Shown: one piece after another, positions 1 to 9,112 of the stretch
Numbering within the stretch: the stretch's first letter is position 1
How the letters are laid out: the number at the start of each line of letters is the position of its first letter
Assembly: GCA_002700365.1 (NCBI GenBank)
Contig: PADB01000009.1
Span: 84,491 to 148,490, forward strand
Direction of reading: 5' to 3'
Length of the DNA stretch: 64,000 bases
Source: Kordiimonas sp.
Lineage (GTDB): Bacteria > Pseudomonadota > Alphaproteobacteria > Sphingomonadales > Emcibacteraceae
Notes under the pieces: generated by a model
The model's input: only the letters and a program-made list of their open reading frames with translations
The model's database searches: none
What the model was told of the DNA's origin: nothing
Position numbers and translations under genes: made by a program

Positions 1-1152
1 ACGGGATCATTCGGGGCCTTGTCCATTGATGCGCTGGTCCCTGCACTGCCGGAAATAGCCCGTGAATTTCAGACAACGACCTTACAAACCCAATGGACGA
101 TCAGCAGCTTCTTGCTCGGCTTTGGCCTGGGGCAAATGTTAATCGGGCCACTGGCAGACCGCTTTGGCCGCCGCCCAACTTTACTCTGGGGCATTGCGCT
201 TTATACCATCACCAGTTTGTGCTGCATTCTTGTAGACAGTATTGAACTTCTAACAGCAATGCGCTTCTTGCAGGCCGTCGGGGCCGCCGCAGGGGCCGTC
301 ATAACACGTGCCGTTGTGCGTGACGTCTACACTTCTGACAAGGCGGCCAAGGCCCTCTCCGTCATGCTCAGCATCACTTTGCTCACCCCTTTTATCGCCC
401 CAATTATTGGCGGACTGGCGGTCACTTATTTTCATTGGACACTCAGCCTATGGATCATGGCAGCCTGCGGGACTCTGTGTTTGCTGGCCAATGGTCATCA
501 TCTCGTTGAATCACTGCCACCTGACCAACGGCACTCGTTGCATATTCTGCACATCATCTCTGTCTATAAAGATATTATCCGCAGCCCCGTTTTCCTGCGC
601 CATTGCCTGACCTATTCTTTTTGTTTTGCCGGCCTGTTTATCTATATTGCCAATGCTGCATTTATTATTGTCAATACAATGGGTTATGGCCCTGAAAGTG
701 TTGGCTATTTATTCGCCGGAACGTCATTGGGGGCCAGCCTTGGGGCTTATTTATCCCGACTTCTTTTGAACCGCAACCCGGTACATATCGTCCAGCGTTT
801 GGGTATCCTCTCATTTATCATCGGCTGTATCTGCGTGCTGATCTTGGCCTTATTAGAAACCCACAATATCTATCTTTTTGGCTTCTCAATGGTTTTTTGC
901 ACCATTGGCATGGGCATTTCATGGCCAAGCTGCACAAGCCGCGCCATGGCACCCTTTAAAAAATCCGCGGGCAGCGCCTCTGCTCTGTTAGGGGGGCTGC
1001 AATTTATTCTGGCTTCCGTGACCAGCCTTCTGGCAGCACGCTTTATTCAACAGGATTTTCTCATTATGGCCGTTGCCATGATGATATGCGCCGTCATGGT
1101 CGTAATTGTGTTTTACGGCCTGCGGCCGCTTGCTGATGATCAGGCGGACTAA
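1..1152 (+). CDS. Bcr/CflA-family MFS drug-resistance transporter (5' end outside window)
   Basis: The reading frame is open from the first base, and the first visible residues TGSFGALSIDALVPALPEIA continue the first transmembrane helix of a Bcr/CflA exporter, so the true start lies upstream of the window. About 11 hydrophobic helices follow. The MFS loop motif between helices 2 and 3 is seen as GPLADRFGRRP near residue 55. The family exports drugs or amino acids from the cytoplasm by proton antiport; the substrate cannot be told from sequence. It ends at a TAA followed by about 95 bp without an obvious terminator, and the next gene is on the opposite strand. Confidence 0.85.
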   Translation, partial: TGSFGALSIDALVPALPEIAREFQTTTLQTQWTISSFLLGFGLGQMLIGPLADRFGRRPTLLWGIALYTITSLCCILVDSIELLTAMRFLQAVGAAAGAVITRAVVRDVYTSDKAAKALSVMLSITLLTPFIAPIIGGLAVTYFHWTLSLWIMAACGTLCLLANGHHLVESLPPDQRHSLHILHIISVYKDIIRSPVFLRHCLTYSFCFAGLFIYIANAAFIIVNTMGYGPESVGYLFAGTSLGASLGAYLSRLLLNRNPVHIVQRLGILSFIIGCICVLILALLETHNIYLFGFSMVFCTIGMGISWPSCTSRAMAPFKKSAGSASALLGGLQFILASVTSLLAARFIQQDFLIMAVAMMICAVMVVIVFYGLRPLADDQAD

Positions 1153-1247
1153 GACGCACATCAACACATCACAGTCGCCACCCACTAGGCCACAGACGCC
1201 TTATGTCATAAGCCCATAGCCCGTTATCCTGGCGGCAGCGATGCGTT

Positions 1248-1931
1248 CTACGATGTCGGCGACCCGTAAATACGCTTTATATCCGGCAATTCGGTCCCAT
1301 AATAATGCACCCAGATATAAAGGTGATTAAACGCCGCCAGGCACAATGCCGCCGCAGACCCCCACCATAAAGCCGGCACCCACAGCAGCAGGAAGCCATA
1401 GATATACATGCCGTTGCTGGTAAAGCGGAAAATACCCCGGCGCACAAAGGGCATAGTGCGATAGTCTTCTTCAAAATGATCGGCGCCAAAGGCCCGCTTA
1501 AATCCGAAATACCGTTTCACCGAATAAAACAGATATAATGACGGCAACAATAAAATAACCGCGACCAGTTTCATCAGGACACCATCCCCGGGCAATGTGC
1601 CCTGATTGGCATAAGCCACGATAAAAACCGGTAACACACGACCAATACCCAAAAGCGCAAATAGCACAGCGTACAAGGGAAAACCTGCCGCCCCCAAACA
1701 GCGGGTAACATACTGTCCATGCAATTGCAGCCGCCAGACAAACCAGACCAGCACCTGATGAGAAATGCTAATCCCCACGCCCAGCCATAACCAGAACAGG
1801 GTGTCCCGCCCCCAGGCCGCCCCGGTGCTGACCTGTTCCAACTCCACTGCCTGACACAGACCATATAACAGCAGTCCAAGACACAACGCATGCAACCATT
1901 GCCTCTCAAAGATCAACTTTAAAGACGCCAT
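1248..1931 (-). CDS. Integral membrane methyltransferase-like protein (PEMT/ICMT type)
   Basis: A 227-residue protein with about six hydrophobic segments. The C-terminal half (motifs RTMPFVRRGIFRFTSNGMYI and HLYIWVHYYGTELPDIKRIY) resembles the membrane methyltransferases related to phosphatidylethanolamine N-methyltransferase and isoprenylcysteine methyltransferase, where this C-terminal region binds S-adenosylmethionine. The acceptor is unknown; a lipid is the likeliest guess. It stands alone, convergent with the MFS gene and divergent from the next gene. The start follows a GGGAAGA ribosome binding site (reverse strand of 1933-1945). Family assignment is from motif memory only. Confidence 0.6.
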   Translation of the reverse strand: MASLKLIFERQWLHALCLGLLLYGLCQAVELEQVSTGAAWGRDTLFWLWLGVGISISHQVLVWFVWRLQLHGQYVTRCLGAAGFPLYAVLFALLGIGRVLPVFIVAYANQGTLPGDGVLMKLVAVILLLPSLYLFYSVKRYFGFKRAFGADHFEEDYRTMPFVRRGIFRFTSNGMYIYGFLLLWVPALWWGSAAALCLAAFNHLYIWVHYYGTELPDIKRIYGSPTS

Positions 1932-2129
1932 CTTCCCCTCCCGTTTATCTCCCAGAGGATCAGTATAGCCTGAGAGTGCCTATCAAGGAAATTTAACGAA
2001 AACAGAATGAACTATGCGCCATTACACTATTGCATTTTTAAAACTGCAAACTGTTTTACATTCGCCACTCCTAGGAGTTTAAGTTATCCTACAACAAACA
2101 TTTATTTTTCGATATGGGGTATATGGATA

Positions 2130-2924
2130 ATGTTTGAGAGCATGACTGCAACAGAATGGATGGGAGTAATAGGAGCTGCTGCATGGACACCACATCTATG
2201 GCTACTCATTAAAAAGATTGTAGAAAAACCTTCCATACAAATCATCACCTCTCAGAATGTAGAACTGGGCTATACAATTCTCGGTCCAATTTTCAATTTT
2301 CATTTAGCTTTTGCAATTCAAAACAAGGATATTGTTGCAACGTCCCTTCAAGTCAGAATTATACACGAGGACGGTGATAAAAAAGTTTTCCAATGGAAAG
2401 CTGTACAACAGAACCTTATGGAGGTCAGTGCACCAGATGGTTCTATCCTTCCGTACAAAAAACAAAACTCTGTGTTAGCTATCAAGTTGAACCAAAAGAA
2501 TATTGAAGAGCGCTTTGTCCAATTCCAGCTCCCCCCCTTTGAAGCGCAAAAAGATCAACATGAAAGAGAAGTGCTGGATTTTATTTCCTTTGAACAAGCG
2601 AAGGATAATTTCAGCACATCCACCACCATGGAATCTAAGGAAATGCAGAACCTAATCAGTTACATTAAACAGCAATTCTCATGGAAAGCAGGTCGCTACT
2701 CAGTAGAAATTGAAATCACCTCTGATGAGGCATTCACTGTAACAGGAGATCGATATGAGTTTCTACTATCTCCACAAGACATAAGCAAACTTGAAGCAAA
2801 CAAAGAACTAATTGAACAACATTACAGAACAGCCGTCTTCCTAGATCATGAGCAAGGCCAAGATGAAAACGCGACATTCCCTAAATGGAACTGGGTCAAT
2901 CCGACACTTAAACAAATAAAATAG
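2130..2924 (+). CDS. Hypothetical A+T-rich protein with an N-terminal membrane segment
   Basis: I do not recognise this protein. The frame is open from an ATG at 2007, but those first 41 residues look non-coding and their nearest Shine-Dalgarno is 16 bases away; the ATG at 2130 has GGGG ten bases upstream and gives 264 residues. One hydrophobic stretch near the N-terminus (WMGVIGAAAWTPHLWLLI) is followed by a soluble, probably beta-rich region and a charged C-terminus. The topology suggests a membrane-anchored protein with a cytoplasmic body. It is clearly more A+T-rich than its neighbours and sits beside a toxin-antitoxin pair, which suggests acquisition by transfer. Confidence 0.6.
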   Translation: MFESMTATEWMGVIGAAAWTPHLWLLIKKIVEKPSIQIITSQNVELGYTILGPIFNFHLAFAIQNKDIVATSLQVRIIHEDGDKKVFQWKAVQQNLMEVSAPDGSILPYKKQNSVLAIKLNQKNIEERFVQFQLPPFEAQKDQHEREVLDFISFEQAKDNFSTSTTMESKEMQNLISYIKQQFSWKAGRYSVEIEITSDEAFTVTGDRYEFLLSPQDISKLEANKELIEQHYRTAVFLDHEQGQDENATFPKWNWVNPTLKQIK

Positions 2925-3055
2925 GATAGAACCTTCCAATATTATAGTGCATCCGCACCAGCTCCTTTCACTATGCTAATAACATAAATCCTCTTAGACC
3001 TTTGTTACAAGCTGACAATTTCAGGCAGGAGAAATTTGCAAGTGCGGTAGGCTAT

Positions 3056-3313
3056 CTAACCATAGTGAAACCGGCATTGAGCAATCAGGATTGCATCTTC
3101 CGTCACTTTGTAGACTAAACGATCTGTATGGCTAATACGCCGGGACCAGTAACCTTGCCAATTATGTTTAAGAGGTTCAGGTTTTCCCGTCCCTTCAAAA
3201 GGTGTACGCTTTACTTCTTTAATCAGAGCATTAATGCGCTTCAGCGTTCTTTTGCCCTGTTTCTGCAAATAAAGATAATCTTCCCAGGCATTTTCAGACC
3301 ATATCAGCTTCAT
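3056..3313 (-). CDS. yoeB: YoeB-family toxin (ribosome-dependent mRNA endonuclease)
   Basis: At 85 residues this is the usual YoeB length and stays close to the Escherichia coli protein from end to end. The residues known to be catalytic in YoeB are in the expected places: Glu46 in GKPEPLK, Arg65 in DRLVY, and His83-Tyr84 at the C-terminus (CRFHYG). One extra glycine follows the tyrosine. YoeB binds the ribosomal A site and cleaves mRNA when its antitoxin is degraded. Its ATG overlaps the stop of the antitoxin gene by four bases (ATGA), so the two are translationally coupled. The toxin looks intact. Confidence 0.95.
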   Translation of the reverse strand: MKLIWSENAWEDYLYLQKQGKRTLKRINALIKEVKRTPFEGTGKPEPLKHNWQGYWSRRISHTDRLVYKVTEDAILIAQCRFHYG

Positions 3314-3564
3314 GCGTCAGCAAGCTCGCGCTCCGTACCACTACCGGATTCAAGCTCTGCAATACTTTCATTCAGCCGTTTGGCGTTCGCAGGGCTGGAC
3401 AGTAAATACATGGTTTCTTGTAAAGAATCATAATCGGCCTTGCTAACAATCACGACATCATCGCCGGATTTCTGTGTGACATGAAAAGGTGTATGGTCAG
3501 CATTTGCAGACTTCATAAGATCTGCAAAATTCTGACGGGCTTTTGTATATGATAATGTTTGCAT
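3310..3564 (-). CDS. yefM: YefM-family antitoxin (Phd/YefM)
   Basis: An 84-residue antitoxin: the N-terminal Phd/YefM dimerisation and DNA-binding domain (MQTLSYTKARQNFADLMKSA) is followed by a flexible acidic C-terminus that wraps the toxin. It is the first gene of a two-gene operon with yoeB, with a four-base overlap. YefM represses its own operon, more strongly in complex with YoeB, and TGTACA operator elements lie just in front of the gene (3578-3601). No sign of damage. Confidence 0.95.
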   Translation of the reverse strand: MQTLSYTKARQNFADLMKSANADHTPFHVTQKSGDDVVIVSKADYDSLQETMYLLSSPANAKRLNESIAELESGSGTERELADA

Positions 3565-3577
3565 TGCCGAATTCCTC

Positions 3578-3601
3578 TGTACAATTAACTGTACATGTAC
3601 A
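3578..3601. promoter_or_regulatory. YefM-YoeB operator: three TGTACA palindromes
   Basis: TGTACA occurs at 3578-3583, 3590-3595 and 3596-3601, directly upstream of yefM. TGTACA is the core element recognised by the Escherichia coli YefM-YoeB complex, where two palindromes lie 12 bp apart centre to centre. Here the first and second copies are exactly 12 bp apart, and the third abuts the second at 6 bp. Confidence 0.85.
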
Positions 3602-3812
3602 ACTTTAATTTATCAAGCATTTCTTTACTGTATGGCAGCCGCTCCGCTTGTTTCGCATTGCCAGATACCCAATCACACCAAAATTTGCTACCACGTGTTA
3701 ATAGTTTGTAAAAAAACGGGCGTCTAAACCATTAGAGAACATGACCTGAAAAGCCCGCGTAATTTTTTTAAAAAATTAAAATCGCAGAATAATGCGGTTT
3801 TTGGAGACCAAA

Positions 3813-6800
3813 ATGAGCAGAAAATGGCAATTCTGGATTGATCGTGGGGGCACGTTTACCGACATCGTCGCCCGCCAGCCCGATGGCCGGACCGTCACTC
3901 ATAAGCTTCTCTCCGAAAACCCGGAACAATATGAGGACGCCGCCCTGCAGGGCATACGCACGCTGCTGGGTCTTTCCGGTAGTGCCAAACTACCCGCAGA
4001 CCAGATCGCCAGTGTGAAGATGGGTACCACCGTGGCCACCAATGCGCTATTGGAACGCAAGGGGGAACCTACCCTTCTGGTCATTACCCGGGGATTTGGA
4101 GAGGCCCTGCATATCGGTTACCAAAATCGTCCGCATCTTTTTGATCTGGACATTCCACCTCCCGACCTTCTTTACCAACAAGTCATCGAGGCCAATGAAC
4201 GCGTCACATCGACAGGAGAAATCCTGACCCCTTTCACGCCTGAAGATCTGCGCCCGGCACTAGAAGCCGCCTATAACGCGGGTCTGCGCGCCGTTGCCAT
4301 TGTCTTCCTGCATGGTGACCGCTATCCCGACCATGAACAGGCCGCCGCCCAATTGGCCCGTGACATTGGCTTTACACAGATTTCCACCAGCCACGAAACA
4401 TCGCCCCTGATCAAATTAATCAGTCGCGGTGATACAACTGTCGTGGATGCCTATCTGTCACCCATTTTGCGCCGTTATGTGGACCGGGTGCAGGCCCATC
4501 TAGGTGACATCCCCCTGTATTTTATGCAATCCAGCGGCGGATTGACCAATGCCGGTCATTTTCAGGGAAAGGATGCCATTCTTTCAGGCCCCGCCGGGGG
4601 CATTGTTGGTCTGGCGAAGACCAGTACTGAAGCCGGGTTTGATAAATGTATCGGCTTTGATATGGGGGGGACATCCACCGATGTGGCCCATTACCGCGGG
4701 CAATATGAACGCAGTTTTGAAACACAGGTTGCTGGCGTGCGTATGCGCGTGCCCATGATGGACATTCATACTGTGGCCGCAGGCGGTGGTTCTATTTTGC
4801 AATTTGACGGCCAACGTTTTCGGGTCGGCCCCCATTCTGCCGGTGCCACGCCCGGCCCCGCGGCCTATCGCCGCGGCGGGCCATTGACCCTCACTGACTG
4901 CAACCTGTTTCTAGGCCGCCTGTCAAAAGATGACTTCCCCGCCGTCTTTGGCCCCCATGCAAACCAACCGTTGGACACAGATATTGTCCAGCAAAAATTC
5001 ACCGAATTACATAATACTGTCAATGCCGCCGGCTTCCGGCTCAGCTCACCCGAAGATATCGCGGAAGGATTTCTAACCATCGGCATTGAAAACATGGCCG
5101 CGGCGATCAAGAAAATCTCTATCCAGCGCGGTTATGATGTCAGCCAGTATACACTGGTCTGCTTTGGCGGGGCTGGCGGGCAGCATGCCTGCCGTGTGGC
5201 TGACCGTTTGGGGATGAGCCGGGTTTTCATTCACCCTTATGCGGGTGTCCTGTCCGCCTTTGGTATGGGGCTGGCAGACCTGCGGGCACTGCGTGAGCAG
5301 GGGATCAACCTTCTACTCAGCGAAGCAGATTTTCCTGCTGTAAAGGATCACCTGCAACGCCTTTGCCAAAATGTCTGCGATGAACTGGCCGCGCAAAACG
5401 TCAGCAGTCCCGATGTCAGCTATCAATTGCACATCCGCTATCACGGAAGCGACAGTCCGCTGCAAATCAATTTTGACCCCGGTCAACACGGTGTACCGGA
5501 ATTGACACGCCTTTTTGAAACTGAACACTTAAAACAGTTTGGTTTCATTGATGCGGACACCCCCCTGATAATTGAGGCCGCCACTGTTGAAGCCGCCGGC
5601 GGCGGCGAAAAGGGCAACATTTATCAACATATCCCCCCCACGAGCTCGCCTGAAGACGATCAAAAGACGGCGCGCTTTTATGCCGGTGGGCAATGGGTTG
5701 CGGGCCCGCGACGGCATCGCCACACGATCCTTCCCGGTCAGGTCATCCACGGGCCCGCCCTGATCATAGAAGACCATGGCACCAATTTGCTGGAACCCGG
5801 CTGGCAGGCGGAAACAGATACCCGAGGCAATCTCATTTTAACACGCGTCTCCCCCGCCCCCCGCCAACAGGCTGTCGGCACTGATGCCGACCCTGTAATG
5901 CTGGAAATTTTTAATAATCTGTTCATGAACATTGCCGAACAAATGGGAATTGTACTGGAAAAAGTCGCCCATAGCGTCAATATGAAAGAACGACTTGATT
6001 TCTCCTGCGCAGTTTTTGATGCGCAAGGCAATCTGATCGCCAATGCCCCCCACGTCCCTGTGCATTTAGGCTCCATGGGGGCCAGCGTCCGCAGCATTAT
6101 ACAGCAAAATCAGGGACAGATGCAGCGCGGGGATGTCTATCTCTTAAACGATCCTTATCGTGGCGGCACCCACCTTCCCGACATCACCGTCATCACACCT
6201 TATTTTATTGACAGTGCCCCTTCACAATCCCCGGATTTTTATGTTGCAACACGGGGGCATCATGCCGACATCGGCGGCATCACGCCGGGGTCCATGCCTC
6301 CCTTTTCCCGTCATATTGATGAAGAAGGCATTCTCTTTTCCAATTTTAAGTTGGTCGACAAAGGGCAGTTCCGGGAGACCGCCTTGCGGCAGCATTTAGC
6401 ATCCGGCCCTTATCCCGCGCGAAACATTGACCAGAATATCGCCGATCTGAAAGCCCAAATCGCCGCGAATAAAAAAGGGTTGCAGGAATTAGTACATATG
6501 GTTGCCGAATTCGGCGTGGACACTGTCCGCGCCTATATGGGCCATGTGCAGGACAACGCCGCACAATCCGTACGCCAGGTTATCACTCAGCTACGGGATG
6601 GGCGCTGCCACTATAAATTGGATAACGGGGCAGAAATCCATATTGCGGTTTCTGTAAATACCACGGACAAATGCGTAACATTGGACTTTACCGGCACCAG
6701 CCCCCAGCTCGCGGACCTGAATTTTAATGCCCCGCGTGCCATTACCGAAGCGGCAATTCTCTATGTTTTCCGCTGCCTCGTCCAAGATGATATCCCTTTA

Positions 6801-7436
6801 AACGAAGGCTGTCTCAGCCCGGTAAAGATTATCCTCCCCAAAGGCTGCTTTCTGCACCCCTCGGCGCCTGCTGCTGTGGTGGCCGGTAATGTGGAAACGT
6901 CACAATGTATTGTGAACGCACTGTTTCGCGCCCTTGGCATACAGGCCTCCTCTCAGGGAACCATGAACAATGTCACCTTTGGCAATGATGCTTATCAATA
7001 TTATGAAACTCTCGCCGGTGGCATGGGGGCCACTGCCACAGCGGATGGGGCCAGTGCCCGTCAGGTTCATATGACCAATTCCCGCCTGACAGATCCGGAA
7101 GTCCTCGAAAATCGTTACCCCGTGCGCGTAGAAGAATTCGCCATACGTCATAACAGCGGCGGGCGTGGGCAGCAGCACCGTGGCGGGGACGGTGTGGCTC
7201 GCACGTTACGCTTTACAGAAAGCATGACAGTCGCGCTCATCTCCAATCACCGGCAGACCGGACCCGCCGGCCTTAATGGCGGGCAAGACGGAAAACCTGG
7301 CGCAAATCAATTGATACGGGCTTCGGGTGACAGGGAAGAACTGGACGGTTGCACACAAGTAGACGTTCTGCCCGGCGACCGTCTGGTCATAGAAACACCG
7401 GGTGGTGGCGGGTACGGCCCATTAGAAACACTATGA
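3813..7436 (+). CDS. oplAH: 5-oxoprolinase (ATP-hydrolysing), fused HyuA-HyuB type
   Basis: A single 1207-residue chain joins a hydantoinase/oxoprolinase A half (ATP-binding, about residues 5-500, with WIDRGGTFTDIVARQPDG at the N-terminus and GFDMGGTSTDVA near 283) to a hydantoinase B half beginning near residue 693. This fused layout and length are typical of 5-oxoprolinase, which converts 5-oxo-L-proline to glutamate with ATP hydrolysis; acetophenone carboxylase-like or hydantoinase activity is less likely but not excluded. I chose the ATG at 3813 because GGAG lies six bases upstream; an in-frame ATG at 3792 lacks one. It appears monocistronic. Confidence 0.85.
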   Translation: MSRKWQFWIDRGGTFTDIVARQPDGRTVTHKLLSENPEQYEDAALQGIRTLLGLSGSAKLPADQIASVKMGTTVATNALLERKGEPTLLVITRGFGEALHIGYQNRPHLFDLDIPPPDLLYQQVIEANERVTSTGEILTPFTPEDLRPALEAAYNAGLRAVAIVFLHGDRYPDHEQAAAQLARDIGFTQISTSHETSPLIKLISRGDTTVVDAYLSPILRRYVDRVQAHLGDIPLYFMQSSGGLTNAGHFQGKDAILSGPAGGIVGLAKTSTEAGFDKCIGFDMGGTSTDVAHYRGQYERSFETQVAGVRMRVPMMDIHTVAAGGGSILQFDGQRFRVGPHSAGATPGPAAYRRGGPLTLTDCNLFLGRLSKDDFPAVFGPHANQPLDTDIVQQKFTELHNTVNAAGFRLSSPEDIAEGFLTIGIENMAAAIKKISIQRGYDVSQYTLVCFGGAGGQHACRVADRLGMSRVFIHPYAGVLSAFGMGLADLRALREQGINLLLSEADFPAVKDHLQRLCQNVCDELAAQNVSSPDVSYQLHIRYHGSDSPLQINFDPGQHGVPELTRLFETEHLKQFGFIDADTPLIIEAATVEAAGGGEKGNIYQHIPPTSSPEDDQKTARFYAGGQWVAGPRRHRHTILPGQVIHGPALIIEDHGTNLLEPGWQAETDTRGNLILTRVSPAPRQQAVGTDADPVMLEIFNNLFMNIAEQMGIVLEKVAHSVNMKERLDFSCAVFDAQGNLIANAPHVPVHLGSMGASVRSIIQQNQGQMQRGDVYLLNDPYRGGTHLPDITVITPYFIDSAPSQSPDFYVATRGHHADIGGITPGSMPPFSRHIDEEGILFSNFKLVDKGQFRETALRQHLASGPYPARNIDQNIADLKAQIAANKKGLQELVHMVAEFGVDTVRAYMGHVQDNAAQSVRQVITQLRDGRCHYKLDNGAEIHIAVSVNTTDKCVTLDFTGTSPQLADLNFNAPRAITEAAILYVFRCLVQDDIPLNEGCLSPVKIILPKGCFLHPSAPAAVVAGNVETSQCIVNALFRALGIQASSQGTMNNVTFGNDAYQYYETLAGGMGATATADGASARQVHMTNSRLTDPEVLENRYPVRVEEFAIRHNSGGRGQQHRGGDGVARTLRFTESMTVALISNHRQTGPAGLNGGQDGKPGANQLIRASGDREELDGCTQVDVLPGDRLVIETPGGGGYGPLETL

Positions 7437-7513
7437 CGTCATCATGAATATAAGGGTGAATAGATGAAAAGAGCATATATTCACACTCTACGTCCCACGC
7501 AGACCCAAAAGAA

Positions 7514-7536
7514 AAGAGCCGCTTTAAGCGGCTCTT
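7514..7536 (-). terminator. Rho-independent terminator
   Basis: AAGAGCCGCTT and AAGCGGCTCTT form a near-perfect hairpin between the convergent 5-oxoprolinase and PEP-CTERM genes. On the reverse strand it is followed by a T-rich tail (TTTTCTTTT), so it mainly serves the PEP-CTERM gene but can act on both. Confidence 0.8.
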
Positions 7537-7568
7537 CCTCATCACATCTTGGCAAAAGATATAGAAAA

Positions 7569-8228
7569 TTATTTTTGGCGACGACGGGCCAGACCAACAC
7601 CCAGCAGGCCAGCACCCAGCAGGCCCAGTGTCAGTGGCTCAGATACGCCCTGATATTCCTGCACGCTACCGAAGAATTCAACTTCGCTCACAAACACCCA
7701 TGAGCTCCGACGGAAGAACTGCAGGTCGACGGCTGAACCTGACAGGTTCAGGTTACCGATTGTAAAGCTTGTGGGCGCACTACCTGCCGGATCAGCAAGA
7801 GCTACATTTGTCAGGCTACCACCGCTCAAACCATAGGACAGAGACGCCGGCGTGCTAACACCTCCAGCACCATTAGCATCATCAACATGAACTGTAATGC
7901 TGTTTACAATCACAGGAGCAGCAAAATTAAAAGTGATCAGTGGATTACGTGTCCAGCCAACATAGGGCTGCGGTGTATTGAACCAGTTTTGTGTCGCAAT
8001 CACACCATCAGTCAGATCACCTGTACCACCAGACAGTGGCGCACCGGATGTTGTCGTGCTGCCCGTACCGTTATAGCTGTCGTCCCAGTACGTGAAGCTA
8101 CCAGTGTTACCATTTAACATGTCATAGCTGGCCACACTCAACTGAGATACCGGAAGGGCCTGCGCCGCTGTTGCAATCAGTGACATCGCTACGCCTGCGA
8201 ATGCAGCTTTTAAGGCAATCTTTTTCAT
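7569..8228 (-). CDS. PEP-CTERM-type secreted protein with discoidin-like region
   Basis: This 219-residue protein has an N-terminal signal peptide (KKIALKAAFAGVAMSLIATA, cleaved after AQA), a beta-rich body with discoidin-like features (LTDGVI, VGWTRNPLITFNFA, VNSITVHVDD) and a C-terminal tripartite tail: SEPLTLGLLG, a short hydrophobic helix, then ARRRQK. That tail is the exosortase/PEP-CTERM signal, except that the first residue of the PEP motif is Ser (SEP). Such proteins are exported, cut and often placed in the extracellular matrix. No exosortase is in the window. The start at 8228 has GGGAAG upstream and yields a clean signal peptide; an in-frame extension to 8291 does not. Confidence 0.75.
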   Translation of the reverse strand: MKKIALKAAFAGVAMSLIATAAQALPVSQLSVASYDMLNGNTGSFTYWDDSYNGTGSTTTSGAPLSGGTGDLTDGVIATQNWFNTPQPYVGWTRNPLITFNFAAPVIVNSITVHVDDANGAGGVSTPASLSYGLSGGSLTNVALADPAGSAPTSFTIGNLNLSGSAVDLQFFRRSSWVFVSEVEFFGSVQEYQGVSEPLTLGLLGAGLLGVGLARRRQK

Positions 8229-8397
8229 TAACTTCTTCCCACAAAATACAAAAATGTCTCTTTTCCCAACACAAAGCAACCTTTGTGCCAACTGTTACAT
8301 ACTGCGGCGTTTGGGGGTAGTTAGGGTTTCAAAATTCGAACTATGTAAGAAATGCTGACAGTTTTTTTCTTTCCGAAACGGCTCAGAACAGCCCCAC

Positions 8398-9027
8398 TTA
8401 GAACGGCCAAAGCCAAAAGCCTTTGTCCAGATCATCTTCGCAGCGGTGCAACTGCGCAGCATAACGTTTTGCGTCAGCCTGTAGCCGTTTGGCTTTTTTC
8501 ATCAGCCAGGCCTTCTTCTTGTACGTGCCCCGTTTATATCCCCCATGTCCTTCATGATAGGCCAGATACTGATTATAAGCATCCCACTTGGAAATACCCA
8601 ATGTCCGCTGACTGATATTGCTATACCAACCGATGAACATGACGGCATCAGCAAAGTTATCGCGATCCGCACCACGATGTCCGCTTTTCTTACGATACCA
8701 GTCCCAGGTACTGTCTTTGACTTGCGCATAGCCATAGGCTGACGACTTACGCCCCCAAGGGATCAGCCCCAAAATATATTCACGTTCCGGCCGCGCATGC
8801 TGTTTGAAACTACTTTCATGTTTAATAATTGCCAGTTGCACATGGATCGGCGTCCCATACCGTTTTTTTGCGGCCCGCGTTGCCTTGTACCACCCGCTTT
8901 TTTCTTTAAAAATATCACAGCTGGAATTGATGTTGCGCGGCGGAGATGTACTACACCCGGCCAGAGCAAGCAGCAAAGCAACAATAATTGTCCGTTTCAA
9001 TATGGATATTCCACAGGTCATGGCCAC
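8398..9027 (-). CDS. Lytic transglycosylase (SLT) domain lipoprotein
   Basis: The N-terminus carries a lipoprotein signal ending in the lipobox LALAGC, so the protein is probably lipid-anchored in the periplasm. The body resembles SLT transglycosylases: IKHESSFKQHA contains the expected catalytic Glu, followed by SAYGYAQVKDSTWDWY and a conserved AYHEG-type segment. These enzymes cleave peptidoglycan glycan strands. The open frame begins at a GTG at 9027; a TTG at 9000 would give the more typical signal MKRTIIVALLLALAGC, so the start is uncertain. It lies 85 bp downstream of the metH C-terminal gene on the same strand but looks functionally unrelated. Confidence 0.75.
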   Translation of the reverse strand: MAMTCGISILKRTIIVALLLALAGCSTSPPRNINSSCDIFKEKSGWYKATRAAKKRYGTPIHVQLAIIKHESSFKQHARPEREYILGLIPWGRKSSAYGYAQVKDSTWDWYRKKSGHRGADRDNFADAVMFIGWYSNISQRTLGISKWDAYNQYLAYHEGHGGYKRGTYKKKAWLMKKAKRLQADAKRYAAQLHRCEDDLDKGFWLWPF

Positions 9028-9112
9028 AGGGAATCAAAGTGGCCCGCCGCTGTCAAGCCTGTTTCCCACAGGTTACACACCGAACAGCTTCTGCCAGGTC
9101 TTTTTGACTGAC

